From: Brachybacterium equifaecis
GTDB lineage: Bacteria; Actinomycetota; Actinomycetes; Actinomycetales; Dermabacteraceae
DNA length: 64,000 nucleotides
Reading direction: 5' to 3'
Assembly (NCBI RefSeq): GCF_023509525.1
Contig: NZ_JAKNCJ010000005.1
Coordinates: forward strand, 111,560-175,559
The translations under genes and the position numbers were made by a program. Under the pieces are notes generated by a model. The model made no database searches. It was given only the letters and a program-made list of their open reading frames with translations, and had not been told where the DNA came from. Numbering within the stretch: the stretch's first letter is position 1; each line of letters begins with the position of its first letter. Below, one piece after another: positions 33,270 to 42,823 of this stretch.

Positions 33270-34547
33270 ATGAAGCCCACCCGTCGCACCGTCCTCGCAG
33301 GGACGGCCGCCGCCGCCGCTGCCGCCTCGCTCGCCGCCTGCGGCGGAGGATCCGGCAGCGACTCGGCCACAAACGCCGACGGCAAGGTCGAGCTCACAGT
33401 CGCCACCTTCAACGAATTCGGCTACGAGGAGCTCTTCACCCAGTACATGGACGAGAACCCCGATGTCATCATCAAGGCGAAGAAGGCCGCGACGAGCGAC
33501 GACGCCCGCAAGAACCTCATGACCGGCCTCGCCGCCGGCAAGGGGCTCGCGGACATCGAAGGCGTCGAGGTCGCATGGTGGGCGGAGCTGGCCCAGTACG
33601 CCCAGAAGTTCGAGGATCTCGCCAGCCCCGAGGTCGAAGGCCGCTGGGTCGAGTGGAAGACAGAGGCCGCGACCGTCGACGGCAAGCTGCTCGGCTACGG
33701 CACCGACATCGGCCCGGAGGCCATCGCCTACCGTTCCGATCTCTTCGCCAAGGCTGGGCTGCCATCCTCCCGCGAGGAGGTCGCCGCACTGCTCGAGGGC
33801 GGATGGGACACCTACTTCGAGGTCGGACAGCAGTTCGTCCAGGCGGCGGGCATCCCGTGGTACGACGGCGCCGGAGGCACGTACAACGGCATGATCCAGC
33901 AGGTCGCCAACCCGTACGAGAAGTCCGACGGCACTCCCATCCCGCTCAAGGACAATGCCGACGTCAAGTCCGTCTACGACCAGCTCGCCGCGCACAAGGA
34001 CCTCTCCGCAGGGCTCGCCCAGTGGTCGGAGGACTGGACGGCCGCGTTCCAGAACGATGGGTTCGCAACGATGCTCTGCCCGGCCTGGATGACCGGCCCG
34101 ATCCAGGGGAACTCCGAGGGTGTCGAAGGCTGGGACATCGCGAACGTCTTCCCGGGCGGCGGCGGCAACTGGGGCGGCTCCTACCTCTCCGTCCCTGCTC
34201 AGGGGAAGAACGTCGAGGCTGCCAAGAAGCTCGCTGCATGGCTCACTGCTCCCGAGCAGCAGATCGTGGCTTTCAAGGCGAAGGGGACCTTCCCCAGCCA
34301 GAAGAAGGCGCTCGAGTCGGCCGACGTCACCGGCGTGACCAACGAGTTCTTCAACGACGCCCCTGTGGGCCAGATCTTCTCGGACCGGGCGACGGCCATC
34401 GAGACCCAGCCTTTCGTGGGCCCGAAGTTCTTCGTGATCAACACGGTCGTGGCGGACGCCATCACCCGATGGGACGTCGACGGCGGCGACCCGGCAGCGT
34501 CCTGGGATCAGGCGATCACCCAGTATGACGAGCTCGGCCTGAGCTGA
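33270..34547 (+). CDS. Sugar ABC transporter substrate-binding lipoprotein
   Basis: A 425-residue family 1 extracellular binding protein. The N-terminus has twin basic residues, a hydrophobic run and the lipobox LAAC with Cys at about 24, so it is exported and lipid-anchored. Later blocks include GYGTDIGPEAIAYRSDLF, TMLCPAWMTGPI and a Trp/Gly-rich GGGGNWGGSYLSVP near the ligand face. AAAGGAG precedes ATG. The permeases follow in order; no ATPase gene is present, so a shared MsiK-type ATPase elsewhere is expected. Confidence 0.93.
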   Translation: MKPTRRTVLAGTAAAAAAASLAACGGGSGSDSATNADGKVELTVATFNEFGYEELFTQYMDENPDVIIKAKKAATSDDARKNLMTGLAAGKGLADIEGVEVAWWAELAQYAQKFEDLASPEVEGRWVEWKTEAATVDGKLLGYGTDIGPEAIAYRSDLFAKAGLPSSREEVAALLEGGWDTYFEVGQQFVQAAGIPWYDGAGGTYNGMIQQVANPYEKSDGTPIPLKDNADVKSVYDQLAAHKDLSAGLAQWSEDWTAAFQNDGFATMLCPAWMTGPIQGNSEGVEGWDIANVFPGGGGNWGGSYLSVPAQGKNVEAAKKLAAWLTAPEQQIVAFKAKGTFPSQKKALESADVTGVTNEFFNDAPVGQIFSDRATAIETQPFVGPKFFVINTVVADAITRWDVDGGDPAASWDQAITQYDELGLS

Positions 34548-34647
34548 TCCTCGCGCCGGTCACGGGCGCCGCAGGAGACACCCTCCTGCCGCGCCCGTGA
34601 CCCGTTCGCCCCTCTGCACCCCTGACCCCTTCTCTGCGAGGACACCC

Positions 34648-35628
34648 ATGAGCAGCTCTCCAGCGCCCGCGCGCGCGCCGCTGACGTGGCGCCAGCGACT
34701 GTCCCGGTGGGACCAGCGCCTCTCCCCCTACCTCTTCATCAGCCCGTTCTTCCTGCTGTTCCTGGTCACCGGCCTCTTCCCCATCGTGTACACCGCGTGG
34801 GTCTCCCTGCATGACTGGGACCTCATCATGGGGCAGGGCCCCTTCGTGGGCCTGCAGAACTTCCAGGACGTCCTGGGCTCTGCGAACTTCTACAAGGCGC
34901 TGCGCAACACGTTCTCGATCTTCCTGCTCTCATCAGTGCCGCAGGTGATCGCAGCAATCCTCATCGCCTATGTGCTGGACGCGAACCTGCGCGCCAAGAC
35001 CTTCTGGCGCATGGGAGTGCTGCTCCCCTATGTGATCGCCCCGGTGGCCGTCTCCCTGATCTTCGGCAAGATCTTCGCCGACGAATCGGGCCTGGTGAAC
35101 TCTCTCCTCGGCACGATGGGGATAGACGGCATCGGGTGGCACAAGAGTCCGTTCGCCGCGCACCTCGCGATCGCCACGATGGTGAACTTCCGCTGGACGG
35201 GGTACAACGCCCTCATCTTCCTCGCTGCCATGCAGGCCGTCCCGCGCGAGATCTACGAAGCGGCCATCATCGATGGCGCGAGCCGCATGCATCGCTTCCT
35301 CCACGTCACGGTCCCCATGCTGCGACCCACCATCATCTTCGTCGTCATCACGTCCACCATCGGCGGACTGCAGATCTTCGATGAACCGCGCATGTTCGAC
35401 ACCAGCGGACTCGGTGGTGCCGACCGGCAGTGGATGACGATGACGATGTACCTCTACGAGCTGGGATGGGGGCCTCAGGTCTCCTTCGGGAAGGCATCGG
35501 CCGTCGCCTGGCTGCTCTTCCTCATCATCGTCCTCATCGGGCTCCTGAACTTCGCCATCACCCGCCGGATCGCCTCCGGCGGAAGCGCCCACCCCACGAC
35601 CCGCCGCACGCGCGGCCGCAGAGGCTGA
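34648..35628 (+). CDS. Sugar ABC transporter permease 1 (MalF-like)
   Basis: A 326-residue inner-membrane protein with six helices, starting with LFISPFFLLFLVTGLFPIVYTAW. The EAA loop that docks the ATPase reads EIYEAAIIDGASRMHRFLHVTVPML. It is preceded by GAGGA before ATG 34648, which is chosen over an in-frame ATG 51 bases upstream. It is separated by 100 bases from the binding-protein gene and 10 bases from the second permease. Confidence 0.93.
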   Translation: MSSSPAPARAPLTWRQRLSRWDQRLSPYLFISPFFLLFLVTGLFPIVYTAWVSLHDWDLIMGQGPFVGLQNFQDVLGSANFYKALRNTFSIFLLSSVPQVIAAILIAYVLDANLRAKTFWRMGVLLPYVIAPVAVSLIFGKIFADESGLVNSLLGTMGIDGIGWHKSPFAAHLAIATMVNFRWTGYNALIFLAAMQAVPREIYEAAIIDGASRMHRFLHVTVPMLRPTIIFVVITSTIGGLQIFDEPRMFDTSGLGGADRQWMTMTMYLYELGWGPQVSFGKASAVAWLLFLIIVLIGLLNFAITRRIASGGSAHPTTRRTRGRRG

Positions 35629-35638
35629 GGAGAACACC

Positions 35639-36547
35639 ATGGAATCCGTCGCCGCCATCGAGCAGCTCGCGGGCAAGGGCGCCGCCCGCGCTGCCCGCCG
35701 CCGCCTCAAAGGAGGGGGAGGCGCCGAGGCCCGCCCCCGCTGGTGGAACTATCTGATCCTGGGGATCTTCCTGCTGATCTCCGCGTACCCGCTCTACTTC
35801 GCGATCCTCCTGGCCTCCTCAGATGCCGGCATGATCGCACGCAATCCGATCCCCTCGCTGATCCCGCGCGGAAACCTGCTGAAGAACCTCAGCGCCGTGA
35901 TCAACTCCGACATCGACTTCTGGCAGGCGCTGTGGAACTCGATCATCGTCGCGGTGATCACCTCCGCTTCGGTCGTGTTCTTCTCGACGCTGGCGGGCTA
36001 TTCCTTCTCGAAGCTCCGCTTCCGCGGGAAGAAGGCTCTGCTCGCGTTCGTCATCGCGACCATGGCGGTGCCGGTGCAGCTGGGGGTGATCCCGCTGTTC
36101 ATCATCATGGCCAAGCTCGACTGGGTCGGGGACCTCAAGGCGGTCATCGTCCCGGGCATGGTCACTGCGTTCGGAGTGTTCTGGATGACGCAGTACCTCG
36201 AGGACGCCCTGCCCTTCGAGCTCATCGAGGCCGCGCGCATGGATGGCTGCTCCCTGCTGCAGTCCTTCTTCCACGTGGCCCTTCCTGCCGCGCGGGGCGC
36301 CGGTGCCATGCTGTTCCTCTTCACGTTCGTGGGGTCCTGGACCAGCTTCTTCTGGCCCTACATCATCCTGGGGGCCGACAACCCGACCCTTCCCGTCGCT
36401 CTCCAGCAGCTGCAGGCCTCATACTTCAAGGACTACTCGCTGATCATGGCCGGTGTGGTCGTCTCCGTGATCCCGCTGCTCCTCCTGTTCATCGTCGCCG
36501 GCCGCCAGCTGGTCAACGGCATCATGCAGGGAGCGGTGAAGGGCTGA
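35639..36547 (+). CDS. Sugar ABC transporter permease 2 (MalG-like)
   Basis: A 302-residue permease with six helices. The first starts LILGIFLLISAYPLYFAIL. The EAA loop reads PFELIEAARMDGCSLLQSFFHVALPAARG. GAGGAG lies upstream of the ATG. With the MalF-like subunit it forms the channel of a carbohydrate-uptake-1 ABC system; the ligand is probably an oligosaccharide or glucoside, by the linked GH3 gene. Confidence 0.93.
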   Translation: MESVAAIEQLAGKGAARAARRRLKGGGGAEARPRWWNYLILGIFLLISAYPLYFAILLASSDAGMIARNPIPSLIPRGNLLKNLSAVINSDIDFWQALWNSIIVAVITSASVVFFSTLAGYSFSKLRFRGKKALLAFVIATMAVPVQLGVIPLFIIMAKLDWVGDLKAVIVPGMVTAFGVFWMTQYLEDALPFELIEAARMDGCSLLQSFFHVALPAARGAGAMLFLFTFVGSWTSFFWPYIILGADNPTLPVALQQLQASYFKDYSLIMAGVVVSVIPLLLLFIVAGRQLVNGIMQGAVKG

Positions 36548-36568
36548 CCCACCGGCGCAGGAAGACCG

Positions 36569-37585
36569 ATGTCCCCCAACTCTCCTCACCCCGCACCCAC
36601 TCTCGAGGCCGTCGCACGGGCCGCAGGCGTCTCCCGTGCGACGGCCTCGCGCGTCGTTCGAGGGGATGTCCACGTGACAGGTCCCAAGGCGGACGCCGTG
36701 CACCGCGCCGTCGTGGACCTCGGATACGTGCCCAATCGAGCGGCGCGCAGCCTGGTCACACGCAGCACGGATGCGATCGCGCTCGTGGTCCCCGAGTCGG
36801 GAGACCGAATCTTCAGCGACCCCTTCTTCGCGACCGCGGTCGCGGGGATCACGGAGCGGCTGGCCCTCATCGAGAAGCAGCTCCTTCTGATCATGGCCGG
36901 CCGCGGCGAGGGCCCCGATCGGATACGCCGCTTCGTCCACGGGGGTCATGTCGACGGCATGATCCTGCTCTCCCACCACGAAGGCGATCCCCTGCTGGAA
37001 GTCCTTGCCGAGGCTTCTGTGCCGATGGTCCACTTCGGGCGTCCTCCTGCGGGGCGCACGGCGCTCTTCGCGGATGTCGACAACACGGAGGGCGGGCGGC
37101 TTGCGGGCCGGCACCTCTTCTCCGTCGGGCGCCGGCGGCTTGCCCTGATCTCCGGCAGTCCCGACATGGGGGCGGCCGTGGATCGGCGTGCAGGCTTCCT
37201 GGAGGTGGCTGCGACCCTCGGGGCAGAGATCTGCGCTGTGGAAGAAGGCGGGTTCACTCTCTCCGGCGGCGAGGCCGCCATGGATCGACTGCTGCGATCG
37301 GGCCGCAGCTTCGACGGCCTCTTCGCCGCTAACGACCTCATGGCCATCGGCGCCCTGCGCCGGCTCCATGCTGCCGGTGTGCGCGTGCCTGACGACGTCG
37401 CACTCATCGGCTTCGACGACATCGCCGTGGCTGGCGATCCGATCAACGCCCTCACGACAATCGTGAACCCGGTGCAGAGAGTCGGGGCCGCGACGGTCGA
37501 GCTCCTGCTGGATGCCATCGCCGGGGTCGATCGATCGCCGGTGATCGTCCGCGACCTCGCGCTGCGCCTCCGACGCACGGCGTGA
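36569..37585 (+). CDS. LacI family transcriptional regulator
   Basis: A 338-residue repressor. The N-terminal helix-turn-helix and hinge read [22 protein letters not shown], with [14 protein letters not shown] as the linker helix. A periplasmic-binding-like effector domain follows ([53 protein letters not shown]). It sits 21 bases after the permease, so it is read with the importer it probably controls. Its likely target is the palindrome at 33221-33236. Confidence 0.92.
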   Translation: MSPNSPHPAPTLEAVARAAGVSRATASRVVRGDVHVTGPKADAVHRAVVDLGYVPNRAARSLVTRSTDAIALVVPESGDRIFSDPFFATAVAGITERLALIEKQLLLIMAGRGEGPDRIRRFVHGGHVDGMILLSHHEGDPLLEVLAEASVPMVHFGRPPAGRTALFADVDNTEGGRLAGRHLFSVGRRRLALISGSPDMGAAVDRRAGFLEVAATLGAEICAVEEGGFTLSGGEAAMDRLLRSGRSFDGLFAANDLMAIGALRRLHAAGVRVPDDVALIGFDDIAVAGDPINALTTIVNPVQRVGAATVELLLDAIAGVDRSPVIVRDLALRLRRTA

Positions 37586-37637
37586 GCGGGTGGCTCCAGC
37601 GGGCATCTGCCACCGGTCTCCCATAGGATCGGGTTCC

Positions 37638-39134
37638 GTGGACACCTCAGCCATCGGCTTCGACCGCGACCGCTATCTCGCCCTCCAGTCCGAGCAGATC
37701 GCCGCGCGGCGACGCTCCTTCGGCGGCACCCTCTACCTCGAGTTCGGCGGGAAGCTGTTCGACGACCACCATGCCTCGCGCGTGCTGCCCGGGTTCGCCC
37801 CGGACACCAAGGTCCAGATGCTCCGCACCATGGCCGAGGACGTCGAGGTCGTCATCGTCATCTCCGCCCTGGATCTGGTGCGCAACAAGGTGCGCGCCGA
37901 TACCGGCATCACCTACGAGGTCGAAGTGCTGCGCATGGTGGACGCTTTCACCGCGTACGACCTGAAGGTCGGCTCCATCGTGGTGAGCCACTGGTCCGAC
38001 GAGCTGAGCCAGGCCGTCGAGTTCAAGCGGAAGCTCGAGCGCCTCGGCCTCACCGTCTACCGCCACTACCCGATCGCCGGCTACCCGCACGACGTCTCCC
38101 GGATCGTCAGCGACCAGGGCTTCGGCCGCAACGAGTACATCGAGACCGACCGGGACATCGTGGTGGTCACCGCCCCCGGGCCGGGAAGCGGCAAGATGGC
38201 CACGTGCCTGTCCCAGCTGTTCCACGACCACCAGCGCGGGCTTCCCTCGGGCTATGCGAAGTACGAGACGTTCCCGGTGTGGAACCTGCCGCTGGACCAC
38301 CCGGTGAACCTCGCCTACGAGGCCGCGACCGCGGATCTGGACGATGTGAACCTCATCGACCCGTACCACCTCGCGGCGTACGGCGAGCAGGCGGTGAACT
38401 ACAACCGCGACGTGGACGTCTTCCCCGTGCTGAAGCGCCTGTTCGACGAGCTGTACGACCGCACCGTCTACGAGTCCCCCACCGACATGGGCGTGAACAT
38501 GGCCGGTCTCGCGATCAGCGACGACGCCGTGTGCCGTCGGGCCTCCGAGCAGGAGGTGATCCGGCGCTACTACGCGGCGCTCGTCGAGGAGCGCCGCGGG
38601 GGGCTGGATCCCGTGTTCAGCGACCGCATCTCTCTGCTGATGAGCAGGATGGGGCTCGCCGCCTCGGACCGCCCGGTCGTCGCCCCGGCCCTCGCGCTCG
38701 AGCGGGAGACGGACGCCCCCGCGGCCGCGATCCAGCTGCCTGACGGCACCATCCTCACCGGGAAGACCTCGGCCCTGCTCGGCAGCTCCTCCGCGCTTCT
38801 GCTGAACGCGCTGAAGCACCTCGCGGGGATCGATCCCTCGGTGCAGCTGCTCTCCCCCGAGTCGATCGCGCCGATCCAGGAGCTGAAGACCGTGCACCTG
38901 GGCAGCAGCAACCCCAGGCTGCACACGGACGAGGTGCTGATCGCGCTGTCGACCTCGGCGCGCTTCGACGAGAACGCCCGCCGCAGCCTGCAGGCGCTCC
39001 ACTCGCTGCGGGGCCTGGACGTCCACTCCACCGTGATCCTCGGCAGCGTGGACGAGGGCATCTTCCGCAGCCTCGGCGTCGCCGTGACCTGCGAGCCCGT
39101 CTACTCCGACAAGCGCCTGTACCGCAAGCGCTGA
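37638..39134 (+). CDS. DUF1846 family protein
   Basis: A 498-residue protein matching DUF1846 in length and pattern: [16 protein letters not shown] at the start, [22 protein letters not shown], a nucleotide-loop-like [21 protein letters not shown] near residue 181, and [26 protein letters not shown] 37638 is chosen because the homologous part begins there. The family is conserved and single-copy in many actinobacteria and firmicutes; structure is known but function is not. Confidence 0.9.
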   Translation: MDTSAIGFDRDRYLALQSEQIAARRRSFGGTLYLEFGGKLFDDHHASRVLPGFAPDTKVQMLRTMAEDVEVVIVISALDLVRNKVRADTGITYEVEVLRMVDAFTAYDLKVGSIVVSHWSDELSQAVEFKRKLERLGLTVYRHYPIAGYPHDVSRIVSDQGFGRNEYIETDRDIVVVTAPGPGSGKMATCLSQLFHDHQRGLPSGYAKYETFPVWNLPLDHPVNLAYEAATADLDDVNLIDPYHLAAYGEQAVNYNRDVDVFPVLKRLFDELYDRTVYESPTDMGVNMAGLAISDDAVCRRASEQEVIRRYYAALVEERRGGLDPVFSDRISLLMSRMGLAASDRPVVAPALALERETDAPAAAIQLPDGTILTGKTSALLGSSSALLLNALKHLAGIDPSVQLLSPESIAPIQELKTVHLGSSNPRLHTDEVLIALSTSARFDENARRSLQALHSLRGLDVHSTVILGSVDEGIFRSLGVAVTCEPVYSDKRLYRKR

Positions 39135-39170
39135 GGCGAGGGCCGACGGGAACAGCTGCGCCCTCGGAGG

Positions 39171-39668
39171 TCAGAGTGCGGCTGCACCGATCCAGTAGCG
39201 GCGCGTCGGCACGGGGCCGCCGAAGTCCACGACGTCCTCCAGCACCCCGCCGCAGCCCTCGATCACAGCCGCAGACGCGCCGTTGTCGTCATCGCAGGTC
39301 AGCAGCACCTCGTCGATCCCGAGCTCCCAGAGCCGGTCCACACACAGCTCCAGCATCTCGTGGGCGTGGCCCTGGAGCCGGTGCTCGGGAGCGACCGCGT
39401 AGCCGACGTGACCGCCGATCGCGAGCTGCGCTGCGCTGAGGGCACGTCGGATCGAGACGCGGCCGACGATCACGCCGCCCGCTTCCGCGACGAGCAGCTC
39501 GCGCGGCGCGTCGCTCTCGGCCGCCTCGTGCGCGATCTGCGCGAGGATCTCGGCGAAGGGCCGGTCCGCGCCCGCCAGCACCTCGAAATGCTCGGTGGCG
39601 AGCTGCGCGTGCAGGGCCCGCAGCGCAGGCTCGTCGGCCATGCGCGCAGCGCGCAGGATCAGCGGCAT
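39171..39668 (-). CDS. GNAT family N-acetyltransferase
   Basis: A 165-residue acetyltransferase. The acetyl-CoA site reads GYAVAPEHRLQGHAHEMLEL near residue 92, the arginine/glycine loop being slightly weakened from the usual Q/RxxGxG/A. The terminal strand reads VPTRRYWIGA. The substrate is unknown. Convergent with DUF1846 and 31 bases downstream of the NYN gene on its strand, so it may be transcribed with it. Confidence 0.85.
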   Translation of the reverse strand: MPLILRAARMADEPALRALHAQLATEHFEVLAGADRPFAEILAQIAHEAAESDAPRELLVAEAGGVIVGRVSIRRALSAAQLAIGGHVGYAVAPEHRLQGHAHEMLELCVDRLWELGIDEVLLTCDDDNGASAAVIEGCGGVLEDVVDFGGPVPTRRYWIGAAAL

Positions 39669-39699
39669 CGGGCGCCGACCGCCCTGCGCCGCGAGGCGA

Positions 39700-40755
39700 T
39701 CACTCGGCCGCGCGGACCAGTCGCTCGTGCCCGGTCTCCTCGAGCTCCGCGATATCGGAGTTCGCCTTGAGGAACTCGGAGAACGTCTTGTAGCCGAGCG
39801 CCTTCTCGCTGAAGGAGGGGTCCATGCGGCGCATGTGCGTCTTCACGGCGGAGCTGTGCAGCCAGTCGCCATCGCCGCGGTCCCCGAGCTGCAGGGCGCG
39901 CTCGAGGAGGTCCGCGGCGACATCGTGCGGGTCCTCCGCATGCTCGTCATGGTCGTCGTGGCCCTGGACGATGCTGCGCGGCGCGAGGAAGAGCTGGTGC
40001 TCATCCAGCGGCGGCTGCTCGCTGCGCTGGGTCTTGCTCGCCTTCTGCTCCGCGCTGGTCGTGTGCTCCGTGCCGGACTCCGCTGACTGCTCTGCGGCTG
40101 CCTGCTGGCTCTCGGCGGAGCCGCCGCGGGATCCGCGGACGCGGCCCCGCCCGCCGGAGCGTCCCCGGCCCTTCTCGGGGGCCGACGGCGGCGTGACGCC
40201 GGGGAGCTGGTCGTAGGCCTCGAACTCGTCGCACGCGGCGGCGAGGGACTTCGCGGTGGAGCCGGCCACGCCGATCCCGATCACGTAGCGGCCCAGGCGA
40301 CGGCAGCGCTGCGCGAGCGGGACGTAGTCCGAGTCGCCGCCGACGATCACGACGTGCGTGAGGTCGGGGATGCGGAAGAGGTCCTCGACGGTGTCGATCG
40401 CGAGGCGGATGTCGGCGCCGTTCTTCGCGTAGGCGGCGGCGGGGAACAGTTGCACGAGATCGACGGCGCGAGCGACGAGCTGGCTGCGGTACTCGGCGTT
40501 GACCGCGGAGGACCAGTCGGCGTAGGCGCGGGTCAGCATGAGGGAGCCGAAGGACGCGGCGTAGTCGATGATCGCGCCGACGTCGACGGTCGCGGCTGCG
40601 AGGGACTCGGCGATCTCGGGGTCGGTGATGTCGGCGGCGATGCGCTGGCGGTCCCGGCTGTAGGAGTTGCGGCCGTGGACGCGGTCGTACCAGGACATGA
40701 CGATGTTGTCGAAGTCGAGATAGACGGCCACTCGGGGGTCTGCGGTATCAGCCAT
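39700..40755 (-). CDS. NYN nuclease domain protein with C-terminal LOTUS-like domain
   Basis: A 351-residue protein. Residues 1-160 are a PIN-like NYN domain with acidic metal ligands: VAVYLDFDNIV, NGADIRLAIDTVEDLF and VVIVGGDSDYVPLAQRCRRLG. A low-complexity Gly/Arg/Ser/Glu linker follows. The C-terminal 70 residues (AADLLERALQLG ... KALGYKTFSEFLKAN) resemble an OST-HTH/LOTUS domain, which binds RNA in other proteins. The start is ATG 40755 (MADTADP). The family is predicted to be RNA-processing. Confidence 0.88.
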   Translation of the reverse strand: MADTADPRVAVYLDFDNIVMSWYDRVHGRNSYSRDRQRIAADITDPEIAESLAAATVDVGAIIDYAASFGSLMLTRAYADWSSAVNAEYRSQLVARAVDLVQLFPAAAYAKNGADIRLAIDTVEDLFRIPDLTHVVIVGGDSDYVPLAQRCRRLGRYVIGIGVAGSTAKSLAAACDEFEAYDQLPGVTPPSAPEKGRGRSGGRGRVRGSRGGSAESQQAAAEQSAESGTEHTTSAEQKASKTQRSEQPPLDEHQLFLAPRSIVQGHDDHDEHAEDPHDVAADLLERALQLGDRGDGDWLHSSAVKTHMRRMDPSFSEKALGYKTFSEFLKANSDIAELEETGHERLVRAAE

Positions 40756-40839
40756 GCCTCCAGTGTGCCGCACGCGGCGGCTGATCAGGCGATCCAGGTG
40801 CTGGTCATCGCATGGACGGCGCTGAGGGGCCCGAAGTTC

Positions 40840-41430
40840 TCACGCTCTCTGCGCGAGGCCCGGATACTCGAGCACGTAGCCCTCGGGGTCGAGGGCGAGC
40901 TCGACGCTGACGTCTCGCGAGCGGCTCGTATACCGCACCGAGCTCGGGTTCGGGCTCGAGCCGTAGATCTGATCGCTGCGGATCACCTGCAGGGATGGCA
41001 CATCGATCCAGGCCATCACCAGCTCGGTATCCGGAACGTTCCCCTCCAGCAGCCCCAGGCGACGGATCGGCATGAGATTGGTGAGCGGGCACTTCCCCAG
41101 ATCGCAGTCCACTGCACCCCGGAGATCCTGCCCCGGAAAGATCCCAGGCTCCGGGAGATCGTTCTCCCCCTCGACGAGGGTCCGGCTGGACCAGGTGCCG
41201 CTGTCTGAGCGCGTGAGGGTCAGGTGGCGCGACCATCCGGGGCCCGCAGCGGTGACGCTGATCCGGCGCGTCGCCCAATCGGGGCCGACCTCAAGCGTCC
41301 ATGCCGTGGAGTACTCCTCGGTGATCGAGGAGCCGACGGCGCGCAGTCCGCGGAATGACTCCTCGACGCGGCAGTCATCGATGCGCGTCGGATCGTCGAT
41401 TCCCGTCCAGGTCAGGTGCGTGCTTCCCAT
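40840..41430 (-). CDS. Putative glycolipid-binding domain protein
   Basis: A 196-residue protein resembling the putative glycolipid-binding family (formerly DUF1089). It begins with TWTGIDDPTRIDDCRVE, has TAWTLEVGPDWATRRISV, VDCDLGKCPLTNLMPIRRL near residue 108, and ends RDVSVELALDPEGYVLEYPGL. The C-x4-CP-x-T-N core is the best match. No signal peptide, so cytoplasmic. Family function rests on structural inference. Monocistronic, or read with the small gene 40 bases upstream. Confidence 0.82.
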   Translation of the reverse strand: MGSTHLTWTGIDDPTRIDDCRVEESFRGLRAVGSSITEEYSTAWTLEVGPDWATRRISVTAAGPGWSRHLTLTRSDSGTWSSRTLVEGENDLPEPGIFPGQDLRGAVDCDLGKCPLTNLMPIRRLGLLEGNVPDTELVMAWIDVPSLQVIRSDQIYGSSPNPSSVRYTSRSRDVSVELALDPEGYVLEYPGLAQRA

Positions 41431-41469
41431 GGCGACAACCTAGCAAGGGGGTGGGACAGGCAGCGGGCT

Positions 41470-41850
41470 TCAGCGGGTCGCTTCGCGGCGCCCGGCTCGG
41501 TGTCGCCACCGCTCCAGGAATCCGCGTCGAAGGAGAACTGCCGGCTGCGCTGCTGCGCGGACCCACCACTCATCGAGCGGCACCACGGCGAATCCCAGCG
41601 CCTCGATCTCAGCGCGGATGCCGAGGAGCGCCTGGTAGATCTGTTCGGCTCTGCCCTCCGGCAGGTTCGCTTCCTCGTCGTTCCCCATGGGCCCGTACGC
41701 CTCGTCCATCGTGGAAGTCCACGCGGAAATGCGCTGCATGAGAGTCGGCGGAAAGACACCTTCGAACGCCGGGCCTTCGCACCAGTGGCCAGAGCTGTCC
41801 CGCCACTCGAGAATCATGCAGTAGTCCCACGACAGTTCGATCTCACTCAT
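41470..41850 (-). CDS. Small protein of unknown function
   Basis: A 126-residue protein without signal peptide or membrane helix. The N-terminal half is aromatic and acidic (LSWDYCMILEWRDSSGHWCEG). The C-terminal 25 residues are basic. No family is recognised. ATG 41850 and an overlapping GTG at 41853 compete as starts. It precedes the glycolipid-binding gene on the same strand. Confidence 0.6.
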   Translation of the reverse strand: MSEIELSWDYCMILEWRDSSGHWCEGPAFEGVFPPTLMQRISAWTSTMDEAYGPMGNDEEANLPEGRAEQIYQALLGIRAEIEALGFAVVPLDEWWVRAAAQPAVLLRRGFLERWRHRAGRREATR

Positions 41851-41937
41851 CACCCTCGATCCTCCCTCCTCTATTCAGCGCTCCAGACGACCGACAGCAC
41901 GACCTCTTGCTCGCTCAGCAGGCCTATGCGTGCCTGC

Positions 41938-42750
41938 TCAGATCAGTGGCGGCAGCAGTTCCGCCCGCGCGAGGGCCCACACCTCTTCGCTCCGCGCGGC
42001 GAGAAGCCCCTTCTGCGCGTGCGTGCGGGCTGCGTAGGCATGCCCGTCGAGCCGCCTCACCACGCCGCCTGCCTCGGTCAGGAACAGGGCGCCAGGGATG
42101 TGGTCCCACGGCAGCGTCCTCCAGTAGAGGACGTAGTCGACTGGCCCCTGAGCGAGTGCCACATAGTCGGAGCCTGCGCACATGCTGGCGGGGACCTCTG
42201 CACCGAGCCGGTGCACAGCAGCGTCGGCCCGGGCCCGCACGTCCTCGGACAGGAACCGGCGCAGGACGGAGCCGCGCAATCCGTCAGAGGCTGAGGTGAA
42301 GTCCGGTACGCGGATCGGAGCACCATCCAGCCAGGCACCGGACCCGCGTTCGGCGATCGCCATCGATCCGCTGATCGGGTCGTGGATCCAGGACGCCACG
42401 GCCTGCCCGTCGTGCATCAGCGCAAGCATCGAGCGGAAGGGCTGCTTCCCCTGGGCGAAGCTGCTGGTCCCGTCCAACGGGTCGATGAGCCACACTCTGC
42501 CCGTATTGCCGAGACGCTCGAGGACTCGCGGATCGTCTTTGCTGGCCTCCTCGGCGACGCATACCGAATCGGGAAGCAGGGCCTGCAGTCGCGGAATGAG
42601 CGCCGCTTCGGCAGCGAAATCGGCGGAGGTGACCCACTCGCCGGGAGTGACCTCCTGCGGGTTTGCCTCGATGTGCTGGTACACCGGCAGGATCGTCTCG
42701 CAGGCCACCTCGGCCAGGAGAGCAGCGACATCCGTCATCAGAGTGTCCAT
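41938..42750 (-). CDS. Inositol monophosphatase family phosphatase
   Basis: A 270-residue metal-dependent phosphatase. VAEEASKDD carries the first acidic ligands, and WLIDPLDGTSSFAQG near residue 88 is the diagnostic IMPase metal site. GSDYVALAQGPVDYVLYWRTLPWDHIPGALFLTEAGG near 195 is the second motif. Likely substrates are inositol phosphate, histidinol phosphate or PAP; context does not decide. ATG 42750 has GGGAGG nine bases upstream; a closer ATG at 42759 has none. Confidence 0.9.
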   Translation of the reverse strand: MDTLMTDVAALLAEVACETILPVYQHIEANPQEVTPGEWVTSADFAAEAALIPRLQALLPDSVCVAEEASKDDPRVLERLGNTGRVWLIDPLDGTSSFAQGKQPFRSMLALMHDGQAVASWIHDPISGSMAIAERGSGAWLDGAPIRVPDFTSASDGLRGSVLRRFLSEDVRARADAAVHRLGAEVPASMCAGSDYVALAQGPVDYVLYWRTLPWDHIPGALFLTEAGGVVRRLDGHAYAARTHAQKGLLAARSEEVWALARAELLPPLI

Positions 42751-42823
42751 GCGGGGCATCCTCCCATCGCAGGGTCGGGCAGCCCGCGCGCATCGAGCTG
42801 CCCCGTACTCCTCGCGGCCCCGT

